DNA of 64,000 bases from Nereocystis luetkeana (taxonomy: Eukaryota > Sar > Phaeophyceae > Laminariales > Laminariaceae): the NCBI GenBank assembly GCA_031213475.1, contig JARUPZ010000003.1:6006740-6070739 (forward strand), in the 5' to 3' direction. This document shows positions 35,870 to 46,898 of the stretch, in pieces. How positions within the stretch are numbered: position 1 is the first letter of the stretch; each line of letters starts with the position of its first letter. Both the position numbers and the translations under genes were made by a program. A model generated the notes under the pieces. The model had not been told where the DNA came from. It made no database searches and was given only the letters and a program-made list of their open reading frames with translations.

Positions 35870-38607
35870 ATGCGCTCTTTCGCTTTCCTGGCCACCATCT
35901 TTGCTGCCACGGTCGGCAACTCTTCCGGTAAGCGATGCGTTTGGGTTGGTTCGGGCGAGAAATAGGGGACGCAACCGCTGTCCGTAGATTTAGACATGGT
36001 GTGTCGCCGCGGTATAGCGCGTGATTTGCGTGGTAATACCGATCTTGTCAAGATAGTACCAGCTATCGCAATCCTTTGCTACCGTACACGTTATTATAGG
36101 AAGGTATACCGCTAGTGCGAGTGGTTAGAGGTGGTAGTATAACAGTATTGTCGCCCTGTGGCCTGCCCGTGTTTATTGCCTCGCCACGTTCGATGCCGTC
36201 GTCTCAGGCTCGAGTACTTCAGGTCGTGCGTCCCGTAATCTAGGGTTGGCAATCACACATCGAAGGGTTAGTTTTGTTTGTCAGAGGGGTGAAATGCCCG
36301 ATGTGAAACGCCTGGGCTATAATGTTCTTGTCACCGTTTTATCGAGCTGGTTGTATCACGACATACTTCATGCCCATCCAGTAGCTTGCCCGTTCAGTAT
36401 CACGCACATCTAGGTTGTGCTACATAAATTGGGCAGGTGAAGACACCGAGACCCCCACGCACGATGGGTACAATATTAACATTCCTGCGGTGGACTCGTT
36501 GTGTGTCGGAGGCCTTCACAAGATCTGCTGCCGTAAGCCGGTTTCGTTCGCTCCCGAGCGTTCCGGGGACAGGGCCTGAGCTATTCATAAAAAAGATTTT
36601 ACCAACAGCAGCAGATCATCTCAGGACACATACTCTCGAACAACCGTTATATCGTATCGTGCACGTACCGAGAGGAAAGGAAGCATCCAGTTTCCACCAT
36701 CTCGTATCTAGTTGAAGACCCCGACCCGAGAGATGCCTACACTTTGAATATCGAGGGGACGATTGCTTGTTTTTTACCTTCTCAATCCGACAGAAGAACC
36801 TGGTACACACTATTAATAGGCGATAATTCTGTACGGCCACCACAAGTCGCTGCAGGTTGTAAAAAATACCATATCTATCTGCACGATGAAGTAACGATAC
36901 CTGTTTCACCACCATCATATTATACGTAAACATCCGGAACATATATATATATATATGTAGAAAGAGGGAGATATACATAAAGAAGTTTGTTTTTGTTTTT
37001 GCCTCTGTTTTACTTGAGGTATTTCTTCCACTCCAGATTTATTGGAGCCTGTCCTGTTACCACGGACTGCAATGTATTGTGAGTTAATGTGAGAACAACA
37101 ACAACCACAACATGAAGAAGAGACCACTGACACGATGAGTTTCTAATTTTCATAGACAGGACCACGTACTAAATACAGGGAACATTCCGGAAATGATCCG
37201 TACCTTGTTGTTGTAGAAAAAACTGAGGCGCATTGGTTCATTCATTATCCAGACGGCTTATTTGTGCGGAGACTGTTTGTGTGTTCCTTCGTCGCCAGAT
37301 CTTGTTTGCATCCATGTATAAAGCACCGCATACAGTAGATACCTCGTTACTGCAGGAGCCAGGAGTTATCGGAGTACTCCGGTACCATCATGTTTTCTCT
37401 GTACTATGAGGAAAAATCTTAGTATATGGATACCGACTGTATCGGGCCTGTTATATGTTGCGTTTATCGGTGCAGGGCCACGGCTATGACCCTATTCCTT
37501 CTGACTACGCCACTGATATGACGGCACACGATATTTAGTACACGACCACCGGAATTATTTATGGACGGTATACTACTATTCGTGAAACAAGTTCCGGACT
37601 CTGATAGTGACACCCAAGCGTCCAACAGATAGCGAGGGGTTTATTTTACGTGGGTGACTACCACGTAGGTACCTGGTATCTGGTACCAGGTATGGTTTAG
37701 AGTGCATCTCAAAAGGCAGATTTAGGAAAGCTACTCCGGTGGGTGATATACAACCTTTGCCCGGATCCCTTTTCGGTGGTGTTGGCCATGTCGGGTGCAG
37801 CAGAACAGATGTCTATCAGTCGCTTCAGCATCTCGCAGATTTGCGTTCGTCGACAACTGATAGAACTATGGTATTGTTGGTCCTGTGATGGGTGGTTCAT
37901 GGGCTCCAGACACATATTGGTCTGAAGGCAAACATCTTTGATGAGCAACGACAATAAAATAGCGAGTACGTAGCGATTGCGATAAACAGACGAAATACCC
38001 CCCCGCCCATACGTACAGTACACACGACAATTTTTGCTTGCACCAATGGACAGCTAACGTTTAGCGTGATACTCCCTTACCCCGATCCTCCGTCCTTATC
38101 CGTGCATCCTCGTCGAACGCCGCGCCCGTCTCAGCCCTCGTTGATGCTGGCAAGAGGACAACCGTCAGCGTATATGCCGCTGGGAATGACGAGAGGGCAT
38201 CGGACAACGGATGCAGCCCAGACGGCTGCATACCCGAGAACAGTCGGGACAACGTTCGCGAGCCCAACTCTCGCTGGTCGTGCCAGGGCGATGACCTCCA
38301 GAGCTCTGATGGCGAAGAGGGATGCTGGATCGACTACTACTTCGACGACCCCCAGGACATCGTGAGAATGCGGATCGACTTTCACAAGGGGTGCGAGAAC
38401 GTCAGGACGCTGGACGTGTACGAGGACGATGACTACCACAGCACCATCGTGTCCAACGGCTATACGACCGGATACCAGAACTTCTTTATCAACACCGACG
38501 AAACCTCCAAGATCAGGCTTCGCCTCGCCGACTATGAATCCAACAGCGACGTGTGGCTGAGCCTCATCGAGGTGCGTCCGCGGGAAGCTCCCGATAATCC
38601 GAATTGA
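35870..38607 (+). CDS. Gene C: secreted discoidin/F5-8C-like domain protein (two exons)
   Basis: Exon 1 is 35870-35927 and exon 2 is 38135-38607, phase 1, across a 2207 bp intron (donor GTAAGC, acceptor TCTCAG). The product has 176 residues: signal peptide 1-19 (MRSFAFLATIFAA...), then about residues 28-168 as a galactose-binding-like domain with R66-W67, W84-I85, F102-H-K-G and the closing W160-L-S-L-I-E-V, and a ten-residue tail (RPREAPDNPN). Five cysteines match gene A. D101 replaces A101 of genes A and D. There is an acidic loop E116-D-D-D. The sequence is intact throughout. Exon 2 shares all but nine of 348 bases with gene A from C51 to V166, six of the nine silent, although the introns barely align. 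Predicted secreted; sugar binding is an inference from the fold. Lengths of C and D agree, so 176 is taken as the family-typical length. Confidence 0.85.
36992..37113. repeat. Dispersed ~125 bp repeat, copy in intron of gene C
   Basis: Matches 44501-44631 closely: GCCTCTGTTTT, ACTTGAGGTATTTCTTCCAC, TTATTGGAGCCTGTCCTG, CCACGGACTGCA, ending in a run of AAC triplets. The complement of both copies could encode about 20 shared residues (QSVV.GQAPI.LEWKKYLK, then stop), which hints at an end of a once-coding element. The family is not recognised. Confidence 0.6.
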
Positions 38608-41049
38608 TCTAAAGATATTTGAATAGCAGTTTTCCAGCGTCCTGATTCAGGACCAGAGGCTAGGGGGACCCGGTGATAACTCCAAAATGCCGTCGACTCT
38701 TACTTTAGTATCTAAGTGTTCCAGGGCAAATACAATCCGGATACTTAGAATTTGCCCATGTTGTCCGTTAGGTAGTCGTGACGTATGCATGATGTAGCAC
38801 TTGTTTTCATGGATCGAACCTGTACTACACACTTCAAACTCAAAATATCACAGCGGCAGATCGTAGGAGCTAGATTGTCTTGATCGTGATATGTCGGAGG
38901 TGTGGAACGTTGCATCCAACCTTGAAGCAAGGAAAACACTTTGGCCCTCCGTGTGGACAACATTGGTGATGTGTGGTGGGTTTGCAGCGAAACCTTGAAA
39001 AGGCGTGTTCATATTCAATGCCTCCGCAACCAACCTTTTAGTATTACCTGCCCGAGCCGGTAACTCTACCAGGACAGACACACGCAGTGTTGATGGTTCG
39101 TTTGCTAAATATTTACGCGTATAGGAAGAGTGGGGTGTATTCCGAGAGCTCACGACACAACCCCTGGTTTAGGCCAACTGAAACTCTATCATTCATCGTG
39201 TGCAGCACCGTGCAAGCAAACTCCTCGTGTTTGTACACGGTTCAGCGCCCGAACCGCAATTGCTCTACTAGTCCCTCGTTCAACGCAATGCTTACGGGTG
39301 TCAGTGACAGCTGGTTACGTCAGTTGTCTATCTTCCTCGTTACTGCTGCTACCACCTTGCTGCCCTTTCGTTTGTTGCCATGTCGCTCATCATTTATTGT
39401 TAGTTACGCAATGTTGGATGCCACCCAGTTCCGTTTAAGGTACCACAGTTCCATTTCAAGCCATCCTGTGCCCTCATGAGTTGTTGGGTTTCCATCGCCA
39501 AGAACTACATACTAACAATCGAAGCAAGTGCTCGACCCTTTCGTTGTTGCCGCCGTGACTTGACCCTCGACTTGTGCTGCGGTTTCATCAACTTGTGCTG
39601 CTGTTTCCTCAACTTGTGCTGCTGTTTCCTTGCACAACCAGGTGAAATTCATGGTTGCCTAACCAAGTCTTGACGATCGGTCTGGCCTCAGGGCCGTCGA
39701 GGCGGGGACAACCACGTAATTCTTACTTTTGGTTGCGTTCGATGATTTTCACTTGAAAGCTTGGGCGAGAGATAGATGCTTGATTGGCGGCTGGGCTCGA
39801 AGCAAGGGGATGGTTTAAGGTCTGGGTGTTCGGTTCTACTGTACTGCGGTATCGTCGATGAGCACGACGGGAGCATCGATCGGCTTCACATCGAGGTAGC
39901 CGGTCGGACTCGATAGACCGTAACCGTGACTAATTTCGAAGGTTAAAAGTACCTAGGTATTTCATTATCACGGTATGTTTCAATCCGACAAGTTGTGGAT
40001 TCGCAAGCAAAGGCGTTGCCGATGTACGAAGCATGTTCGATACGACGTTCGGGTGATGGGAGAGGCGTGTGGCGGTAGCTGCAGCTTTGTCCCCAAACGG
40101 GTGTTGGCTAACCCCTCCCTTCCATGGCCAACTCCTTCCTTCTACAACCGAGAGAAATCACTCCCTCATCCGAGTCTTTTTTTCAAAGTGATATGTATCA
40201 GTAAGTAAGACAAATCAGCAGGCCCTTCACTGGAGTATTGGGAGGAGCGTTCATGTTTGCACAGGGTATATGGCCTTGGCCGTTTAGACCTGTCCTTCGA
40301 ATGGCGTGACAGTGTGTGCGACCGCGGTTAAGCTTTGGGTCACCTATACTGTCTGTAGTAGCGTAGATGATTGAGTGAGCACGTTTTTGGTATACCTCAC
40401 GTACAAGTTTGGGTTTTTGATATTTATTTTAGTTGGTACTGAGAGTCGCTACAAAGATCAGTAGTTGGGCAGTAGTGGCAACACCGCCAGCGAGCGCCAA
40501 CGGCAGGATAACGTTCCCTTCTTTTTGCAGGGGAGACCTCCCAGGGCTTGCGGCCGTGTAGTCCCAGACACGGTTTGACTACGTACTCGTGCCAACAGCT
40601 GTATAACAAAGTTTGAAGCACACCTAGTAACCAACAACTACTTCAGCACACGTTCAGGCGGATCCTGTTTGTGAGAACGATGTGGCTATACTGCTGACCT
40701 CGTATCGCGGACGAATTGAGATTATACGAACGTTGTAGGCAGTACGTGCTCGGCTGCGAAAACGCCTACCCTGAGTCCCGAGTTGTGAGTTGTCACCGTT
40801 TTCTCCATACAACATGCTACTTGCTGTGGCGGCATGCCGACACGAAGGACTAACATGAACGCAACATTGCCTGGTAGTTTGGCCGGCAGTAGCCACCCAA
40901 CTGAAGCAATGCTCTTCTTCTCGTTTCTGACAACGTAAGGCTCAAAGCTGTCTCTTCTACGGACATATAATATTGTGTTCTGTAGACAATGCGGACACCG
41001 AAACCGACGACGACGTTTTTTGTTTGTCTGTGCCAAGGTTTTTCTCGCG
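38608..41049 (+). other. Downstream block of unit C
   Basis: No gene. Anchors shared with A, B and D are GATATGTCGGAGGTG (38889), ACACGGTTCAGCG, AGCTGGTTACGTCAGTTG, CAGGTGAAATTCATGGTTG (39639), GATGTACGAAGCATGT (40021) and CCGCCAGCGAGCGCC (~40485). The site where unit B holds the inverted family-3 MITE is uninterrupted here, near 38970. Confidence 0.5.
39571..39631 (+). repeat. 21 bp tandem repeat, about three units
   Basis: The unit CTTGTGCTGCTGTTTCCTCA plus A runs from 39571, 39592 and 39613 with few changes. It is not present at the matching place in units A, B and D, so it is a local expansion. Confidence 0.85.
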
Positions 41050-41053
41050 AGAC

Positions 41054-41287
41054 GCCTTTTACGATAGAGGTAGCACATTTCCGATATTTTTTTTTCTGAA
41101 GTGACGGGGTATTTTAACCCCAAATAGTCGGAATGCCAATCTTGTTCGAAAAATTACCTTCTTGTATGCTTGGGCCATGGGATTATTCATCGGGGTGCAA
41201 TTTGATTTTTGCTGAAGTCAGTTAGGCATGGAACTCCTCAAGTGAGGAGCCTCAGAAAACTCAGGGTGAACCTCTATCGTATAACGC
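41054..41287 (+). mobile_element. ~235 bp MITE (family 3), copy in unit C
   Basis: The left end GCCTTTTACGATAGAGGT and right end ACCTCTATCGTATAACGC form a clear inverted pair. The internal AGTCGGAATGCCAATCTTGT and TTGGGCCATGGGATTATTC match the other copies. Confidence 0.8.
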
Positions 41288-42079
41288 CTCGTGAATCACG
41301 TAAATGCGGTGGCTCGTTCGCCCTCACCAGATTCTTAGCGTTTCGCAAGCACGGACAATCCTAGGCGTGGAGTTATGTTCGAATATATATACTGCGCTGA
41401 AGGCACTGCCGTACAGACATTATACACGTGGTGTGATGAACGGCTCGAACGCTGAGCGCGAAGACCCATCAACATCCGTGTATGGTATATGTGCGTACTG
41501 TGCTCTCCGTGACGAACCGAAACACGAACGATTCCCCTTTCCATGTCCGAAAACAGAAAGCAAGGCCGTATCTCTTACTGGCGCGAGTTTGTATTCCGCC
41601 GACAAAGTGGATACGGATATCGATTACGGATTCGTACATCTATCTATGTAGAGTTATTCCACGTGCCCGACCCAAATGCGGTGCCTCATTTGCCATCGCC
41701 AAATGCCTCTCTTCCTAAAGACAAACTTGGGGTTAATACGCTTTTCGAAAAATTGGCATGTACATCGGAAGGTGATGCCGTCCACGTATGTTATGTGTGT
41801 GTGAACAAGCGAACTGGCCGCTGCGAATAATGATGCATCGTATCCATGGATGATATACATGCATTCTCTTGCCATGAAATATACTTACCGTATGCATTTG
41901 TGCCAGACCAGAACTATATACTTGCCATCGGCGGCGAGTCAAAGTTCCGTCGCGAACGTCAACCACCACTTAGGCCAACAACCCGCCGGCCGTCCGAACG
42001 CGCTACCCTAAGAAGGGTGATTCACTCATAATCAAGAGAAACGAGTAACAACTGCACATTATGGTCATCATAGTCCATC
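41288..42079 (+). other. Downstream block of unit C, with a possible local duplication
   Basis: 41515-41720 resembles D 51090-51290 (CCCTTTCCATGTCCGA, GTGGATAC, CCCAAATGCGGT). 40890-41049 also resembles the first part of the same D stretch, so the segment may be present twice in C on either side of the MITE. No gene is supported. Confidence 0.3.
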
Positions 42080-43110
42080 AAACGTTTTTATTCTGGGTCC
42101 TTTTGTAGCTGTGTGGGCAGCGAAAGGTTGACAAGTTTGATAAACAAACGTCCGAACCTCCTATCGGCGAGCACTGCTGTGAAATATGATATACAGTTGA
42201 AAACATATTGCCAATGAGCTTGGAGTTCTTCCAGAAAAAGAGAGTCTTTGCAAGGCACGCCTTCAAGCTCCGTAGCAGGTAGGAATCAAGGATGTTGACG
42301 TAATCGCAATGCGGCCTGCATCAAGGTGTGGTGTCAAGGAAGATGCAGTACACAGCTGACCGAGTCAATAGGTGATACGGTAGAAGTCGTGAAAAATAAA
42401 TTTGATTGTATGTCCTGCTGTATTTATGCTTGGAGCCAGTGTGCGTACTTGGAGACCTGAGGCACATCCAATGCGCGGTTCAACTGAATTACGCCACATT
42501 ACGAGTAAGTAGATACCCAGGAAAGGGAGCGTGAAACATCTATCGCTGGCACCGTTTTCAGAACTATTATTCTCGAAGGCATACCTGGTGAGCGGTTATC
42601 GAAACAGTTATTAATAGCGGTTTCAGAAATATATATATATGGTGCTGCCCTCTGGTGAAGCTCGGCTGGAAATTTGTGGCCCTAATTTTTTTTTTTGACC
42701 CAAGAACACAACCACACCAATCTGCGTACGTACGGGGGCTGAAGCGACGCTCACTTTTAATGTCCTCACGACCTACTATAGTTGGCCCACAAGTGAGCCC
42801 TTCTCGCCCACGGCGCTTTTTTTCTGATTCATTTGTGTGCGGGGGTTAGACCCCGGAAACTGGTCAGACGAGGGAAGCTAAGGATCGCGAGTGACAACGG
42901 TAAATAAATAAATGTGCATGCGGTGCTCCAAGGCTCATCGCTGGATGCTGGTGACACTTCACTGCGTCAGGGTTGCTTCTTCAATATCTCCAGACTCCGG
43001 TTCAGGTCACACTGAGCGAAAAATGCATCAAGATACTCACGACACGGCCACACGGACTTTCCCCGACAAACGTTTTTGTTTTGGTAGACACCGCAAGCCG
43101 GACGGCAGCG
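42080..43110 (-). other. Minus-strand protein-like block, unit C copy
   Basis: Aligns in patches with B 29150-30070 and D 55450-56360 (GTTGAAAACATATTGCCAAT region, TGCCCTCTGGTGAAGCTCGG versus B 29650, GGGGGCTGAAGCGACG versus B 29730). Shorter than the B and D copies and broken. Confidence 0.3.
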
Positions 43111-44146
43111 TCTGAATGCCCGCAGTTACGACTTCACTTACTTATCGCAAAGATGAGTTAGGACAATGATGAAGGCGACGGCCTGGGTGTAGACATGTCG
43201 GCGATGTTGACTAATTTGGCGCTGCTTAGTAAGGGAATTTAGTCAGACTCCGTCGACGGCGACTGAGCATATCATCGTGAAACCTGTATCGACTGTTGTA
43301 CGGTTTTCAGCTAGATCTTGAAAACAAAGACACAAAGTGTGTGGTGGTTTCAAACCTTTGCGTACCACAAGCACGATCTCCTACTACATCGTTGATTTTT
43401 TTAGAAGGTACCAGGTATACAATTACACTCTGGGGTGTTCTGTACTACTACTACTGTTGTACTCCGGTACCAGGCAATGCTATGTCGCGCTGCGGAAAGC
43501 CCTGCAAAAATGGTGTCAGCATTTTCAGATTGCGGAACGGTACTACAGTGAGTATGAACACTAAGATAACTCGAGACGGAAAACGTTGATAGATACAAGA
43601 AAAGCATGGTTTCAACAAGGGCTGCCGCTGTTTGATTGGAGGATGATAAGATCTGGCATCGGAGTTACGACGGGAGGAGTTGCGCGGAACGGGACTGATG
43701 CAATGTTACCCATATGACACTGCCTGACACTCAGGCCTGTGCTGCTGATAATACCAAATGGGCGCATTGGTTTAGCCGCTATAGTGGGGTTCCAAAAGGG
43801 AAGTATATGTGTACAAATCATCATCATAGCAGAGTTTATGGTGCTTACGAACGAAGGGCAATGCGTGCGCTCAAACCCTCCGCTGCAACCCGCATTCGAA
43901 GGGCACCGCCATACAACATCGTGTTGACGTTTCTCAAAAGTATAAAGGTTTTCGCAGTTACATATTTATTGCGTTCCGACAAATATAGTTTTCTCTTTAT
44001 TTAGCCTCCGGTGGATTGGTAAAATAAAAGCTTATGCTCACCATACTTCCACGTTACCGTGTCGTGTGTCAATTTAATCTATAGCGCCCGTTGCAACATC
44101 ATCATAAGCTGGTAGTTGTTTGCGATGCAGGATGCACCGGCACTCG
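43111..44146 (+). other. Distal block of unit C
   Basis: GTACCAGGCAATGCTATGTC and GCGCTGC match B 30470-30500, and CATCGGAGTTACGA matches B 30790-30810. No gene recognised. Confidence 0.35.
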
Positions 44147-44150
44147 TTAA

Positions 44151-44243
44151 CCCTTTTAGAACCGCAGTCCCGTTTTGGGGACAAACTTCTTGAAATTTGA
44201 GCGAATTGTCCCCAAAGCGGGACTGCGGTTCTAAAAAAAAGGG
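44151..44243. mobile_element. TTAA-flanked foldback MITE (family 2), best copy
   Basis: 93 bp between perfect TTAA sites (44147-44150 and 44244-44247). The left arm CCCTTTTAGAACCGCAGT continues to CCCGTTTTGGGGACAA. The right arm is its near-perfect complement, TTGTCCCCAAAGCGGGACTG and so on to AAAAAAAAGGG. Arms of about 33 bp leave a spacer of roughly 20 bases. TTAA and CCCTTT ends indicate a piggyBac-like family. No coding capacity. Confidence 0.85.
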
Positions 44244-44500
44244 TTAAGTCCTTGTACGCGGCGAGTATTGATAGTAAGTTGAAATCTACTACAATAGTAT
44301 TAAATAATAGATGGGCGAATGTTCCTTGTCTTTCGTTCTCAACATACATGAAGAGTCGATTCTGGATACATTTTAGTTTTGTTTTTGTTTTTGTTTTGCT
44401 TAGCTTCATCTTCTTTTTTTAGGTTTTTTAGGTTTTTGTCTGCTCTTAATAGTCTCCTTTTTGCTTCCCCTGTGTCCGCAGTGGTGGAGTGCGTATGCTT

Positions 44501-44631
44501 GTTTTTTGTTTTTTTTGCCTCTGTTTTTACTTGAGGTATTTCTTCCACTCCAGAGTTATTGGAGCCTGTCCTGCGACCACGGACTGCATTGAATTGTGAT
44601 TTAATGTGAGAACAACAACAAACAACAACAT
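44501..44631. repeat. Dispersed ~125 bp repeat, copy before unit D
   Basis: Partner of 36992-37113, sharing ACTTGAGGTATTTCTTCCAC, TTATTGGAGCCTGTCCTG and CCACGGACTGCA and ending in AAC triplets. A weaker relative starts with the TTG run near 31300 on the other strand. Confidence 0.6.
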
Positions 44632-44639
44632 TTCAAGGG

Positions 44640-46500
44640 GGGTTCACCTCGGGGGCCTACTATAAGTGACGCCGGAAGGCAGGAACCAGGGTGGCTGAAA
44701 GTTCAGGGACGAGTTGGATAGATAGTCCGGATAGGACCATAACGAGAACACGTGACTACATCGGAACAATAAACAAAAAAGCCCCCACCCGCCTACAGGG
44801 GTATTCGACATAATAATGACGACGGCGCGCCACTTCTTTCTCGTTTTTTTTTTCAAATTCCAGAAAGAAAGGCGGGGGACTACTAAAGCCAAGTGAATAT
44901 ATCCGAAACCCCCCTCACTTTCGATTTAATACCCGGTACGTCGTATCGTAAAGTAGTCTCACTACGATTCTGATGAAATATTTCCTGTATCTCAAATAAA
45001 AGGAACTTACCCGGCAATATCAACGCCGGCGCGACACGTCACCACTAAAACGAGCATCGGAATATTCATTGTGCAAACACGTCGCCCATAGTAAAGGCTC
45101 AACAATGAATCGAGTACCACCTGTCTTATACGCAGTACTTTTTTTTTTTTTTTGTGTGTTTTGTTTTTGCGACATCACGGTGTCTACTGAAATAAATGGG
45201 GTGGGTGACCCTGTATGGATGTAACCAAAGTTTTTGTTTGTCAAAAAAATCCTTGTTCGACACGTTTCCCAGATTCTGGATATATTTTATAAAACAGCAG
45301 TATTAATAAATACCAGGTAGTAACATAGATATATTGCAGCTATGAAATGCAAACGCACACCAGAAAAGAGGGGGCGGGGCTTTTAACTCGTGACAAGCCA
45401 CGTGGATATTATTCGTTTTCATTCTTCCCCCAAACATAGACTCATTCACTCCTTGATTCGGTCGCTTCCAATCTTCTTGTCTTTCTCATATACCCGGTAC
45501 GTAAATACATTTTTTATTAATATATATATACCTGGTATAACATGTATATACTGCAGTATACTCCCATCTATCTGCGTGTGTGCGCTTTCAACACCTGGAA
45601 GGTAGGTGAATAGACATTTGATGTGTTGTACGTACCAGGGACCAGATATGCCAGTACACCAGGGGTGATACGTATAATTTGCGTATGACAGTAATATGCC
45701 TAGACTGACACCACCCCGTAAAAGTTTGAACACCTAGACAAACACCCCGATATTTTTTTCATGTTTTCGTTTTCTAACTCTGTAGTTCCGGAGTAATATG
45801 TCTCTTTTTCAACTATTACCGACATCGACAACAGCTGGAAACAGCCAGAACGGAATGCACTACTTGCCGAATAGTCTGGATAGCCCCCAGATGGTCGCAG
45901 TCTCTGATCACGTTTTGGCTCCCCGAAGGGAAACCAGGTTCGGAGGTAATACATGAAATCGATGTCGATCAATTATTGGATCTTGAATCATATCTGAAGG
46001 AATATGCGGCTCTGCACAACGGTTTTATTATCTTCTTTCGTAAAATGGGCGATATCCAATATCATCACGATCTTGATTCTCGTTCAACATCGACCGGGCT
46101 GCCGTTTGCGCAAGGTAGGGCGTTATCGGAGTAGCACGGAAGTGAACCGTCGAAAATGGGCCCCGACATCGATAATTGATACCAGGTATAAACTAAACGC
46201 GATCTCGATCTCCGAAATATCGGAATAAACAATTCGGATTTGTTTGCCATTCGATGTCGAACTTCCGTCGTATCAATTCCAATCCCCTATAGATAGAGCC
46301 GCCGTTGGTTGAACTTGTCGGCAACTTATTCGCCGGCCAACTCGCTTACAGAGTTTACTGATGATGGTCGGGTTCGGGCTGGTGCTTATTTACATCGTAA
46401 TAATACATGAAAAAAAAAACTGTGATATTGGAGGCCGCAAGCTCGTCTGCGCACGCGAGAAATAGGAAACATTGGTGTTTTCTCGCGTACAAAAACGCCG
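44640..46500 (+). other. Upstream block of unit D
   Basis: Aligns in patches with C 30940-31290 and 32561-33480. A short translated stretch near 45945-46080 (EIDVDQLLDLESYLKEYAAL) is open here but not kept in C, so it is not called as a gene. Confidence 0.4.
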
Positions 46501-46619
46501 CCCATTGCGTTTGCTGTTTTTTCTCTCTCTGACCTTGGGAGGGACTGTTCGTACGTAATTACATTATTCGTTCGTTTTGTTCGTGCATCCCAGGTTGTTG
46601 CCCCTTAACTTTCGTGCTT

Positions 46620-46898
46620 TTTTTACTAATCCCCCGTTAAAACAACATTCCAACAAGTTTCGACGCGTAAATAGCCCGACGTGAAACCAAGTTCCAGGCC
46701 TTTTGAAGGGGTGTCTCCTGACGCCTAACCATGCACGTGATGTAGGTTCCACTGCAATACAAAGGTTAACCCGACTGCAACGACGAAGTGCCGCTATACC
46801 TTCCCCACCTCGCCACTCCTCTCCCTCTCTTCGATACTCTTCAAACCATCTCCCGAGCTACCTAGCACTGCCCACATATTTCCCAAGCCTCTGACACG
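46620..46898 (+). promoter_or_regulatory. Conserved 5' flank of gene D
   Basis: Counterpart of 10965-11259 and 35570-35869: AACATTCCAACAAGTTT, ATAGCCCGACGTGAAAC, CCAGGCCTTTTGA, GGGGTGTCTCC, then CACCTCGCCACTCCTCTCCC and a pyrimidine-rich leader ending TCTGACACG before the ATG. Confidence 0.5.

Noticed and set aside
45945-46130. Open stretch EIDVDQLLDLESYLKEYAAL as an exon
   Set aside because: The homologous stretch in unit C (33270-33400) does not keep the frame, and no splice sites or motif support it.
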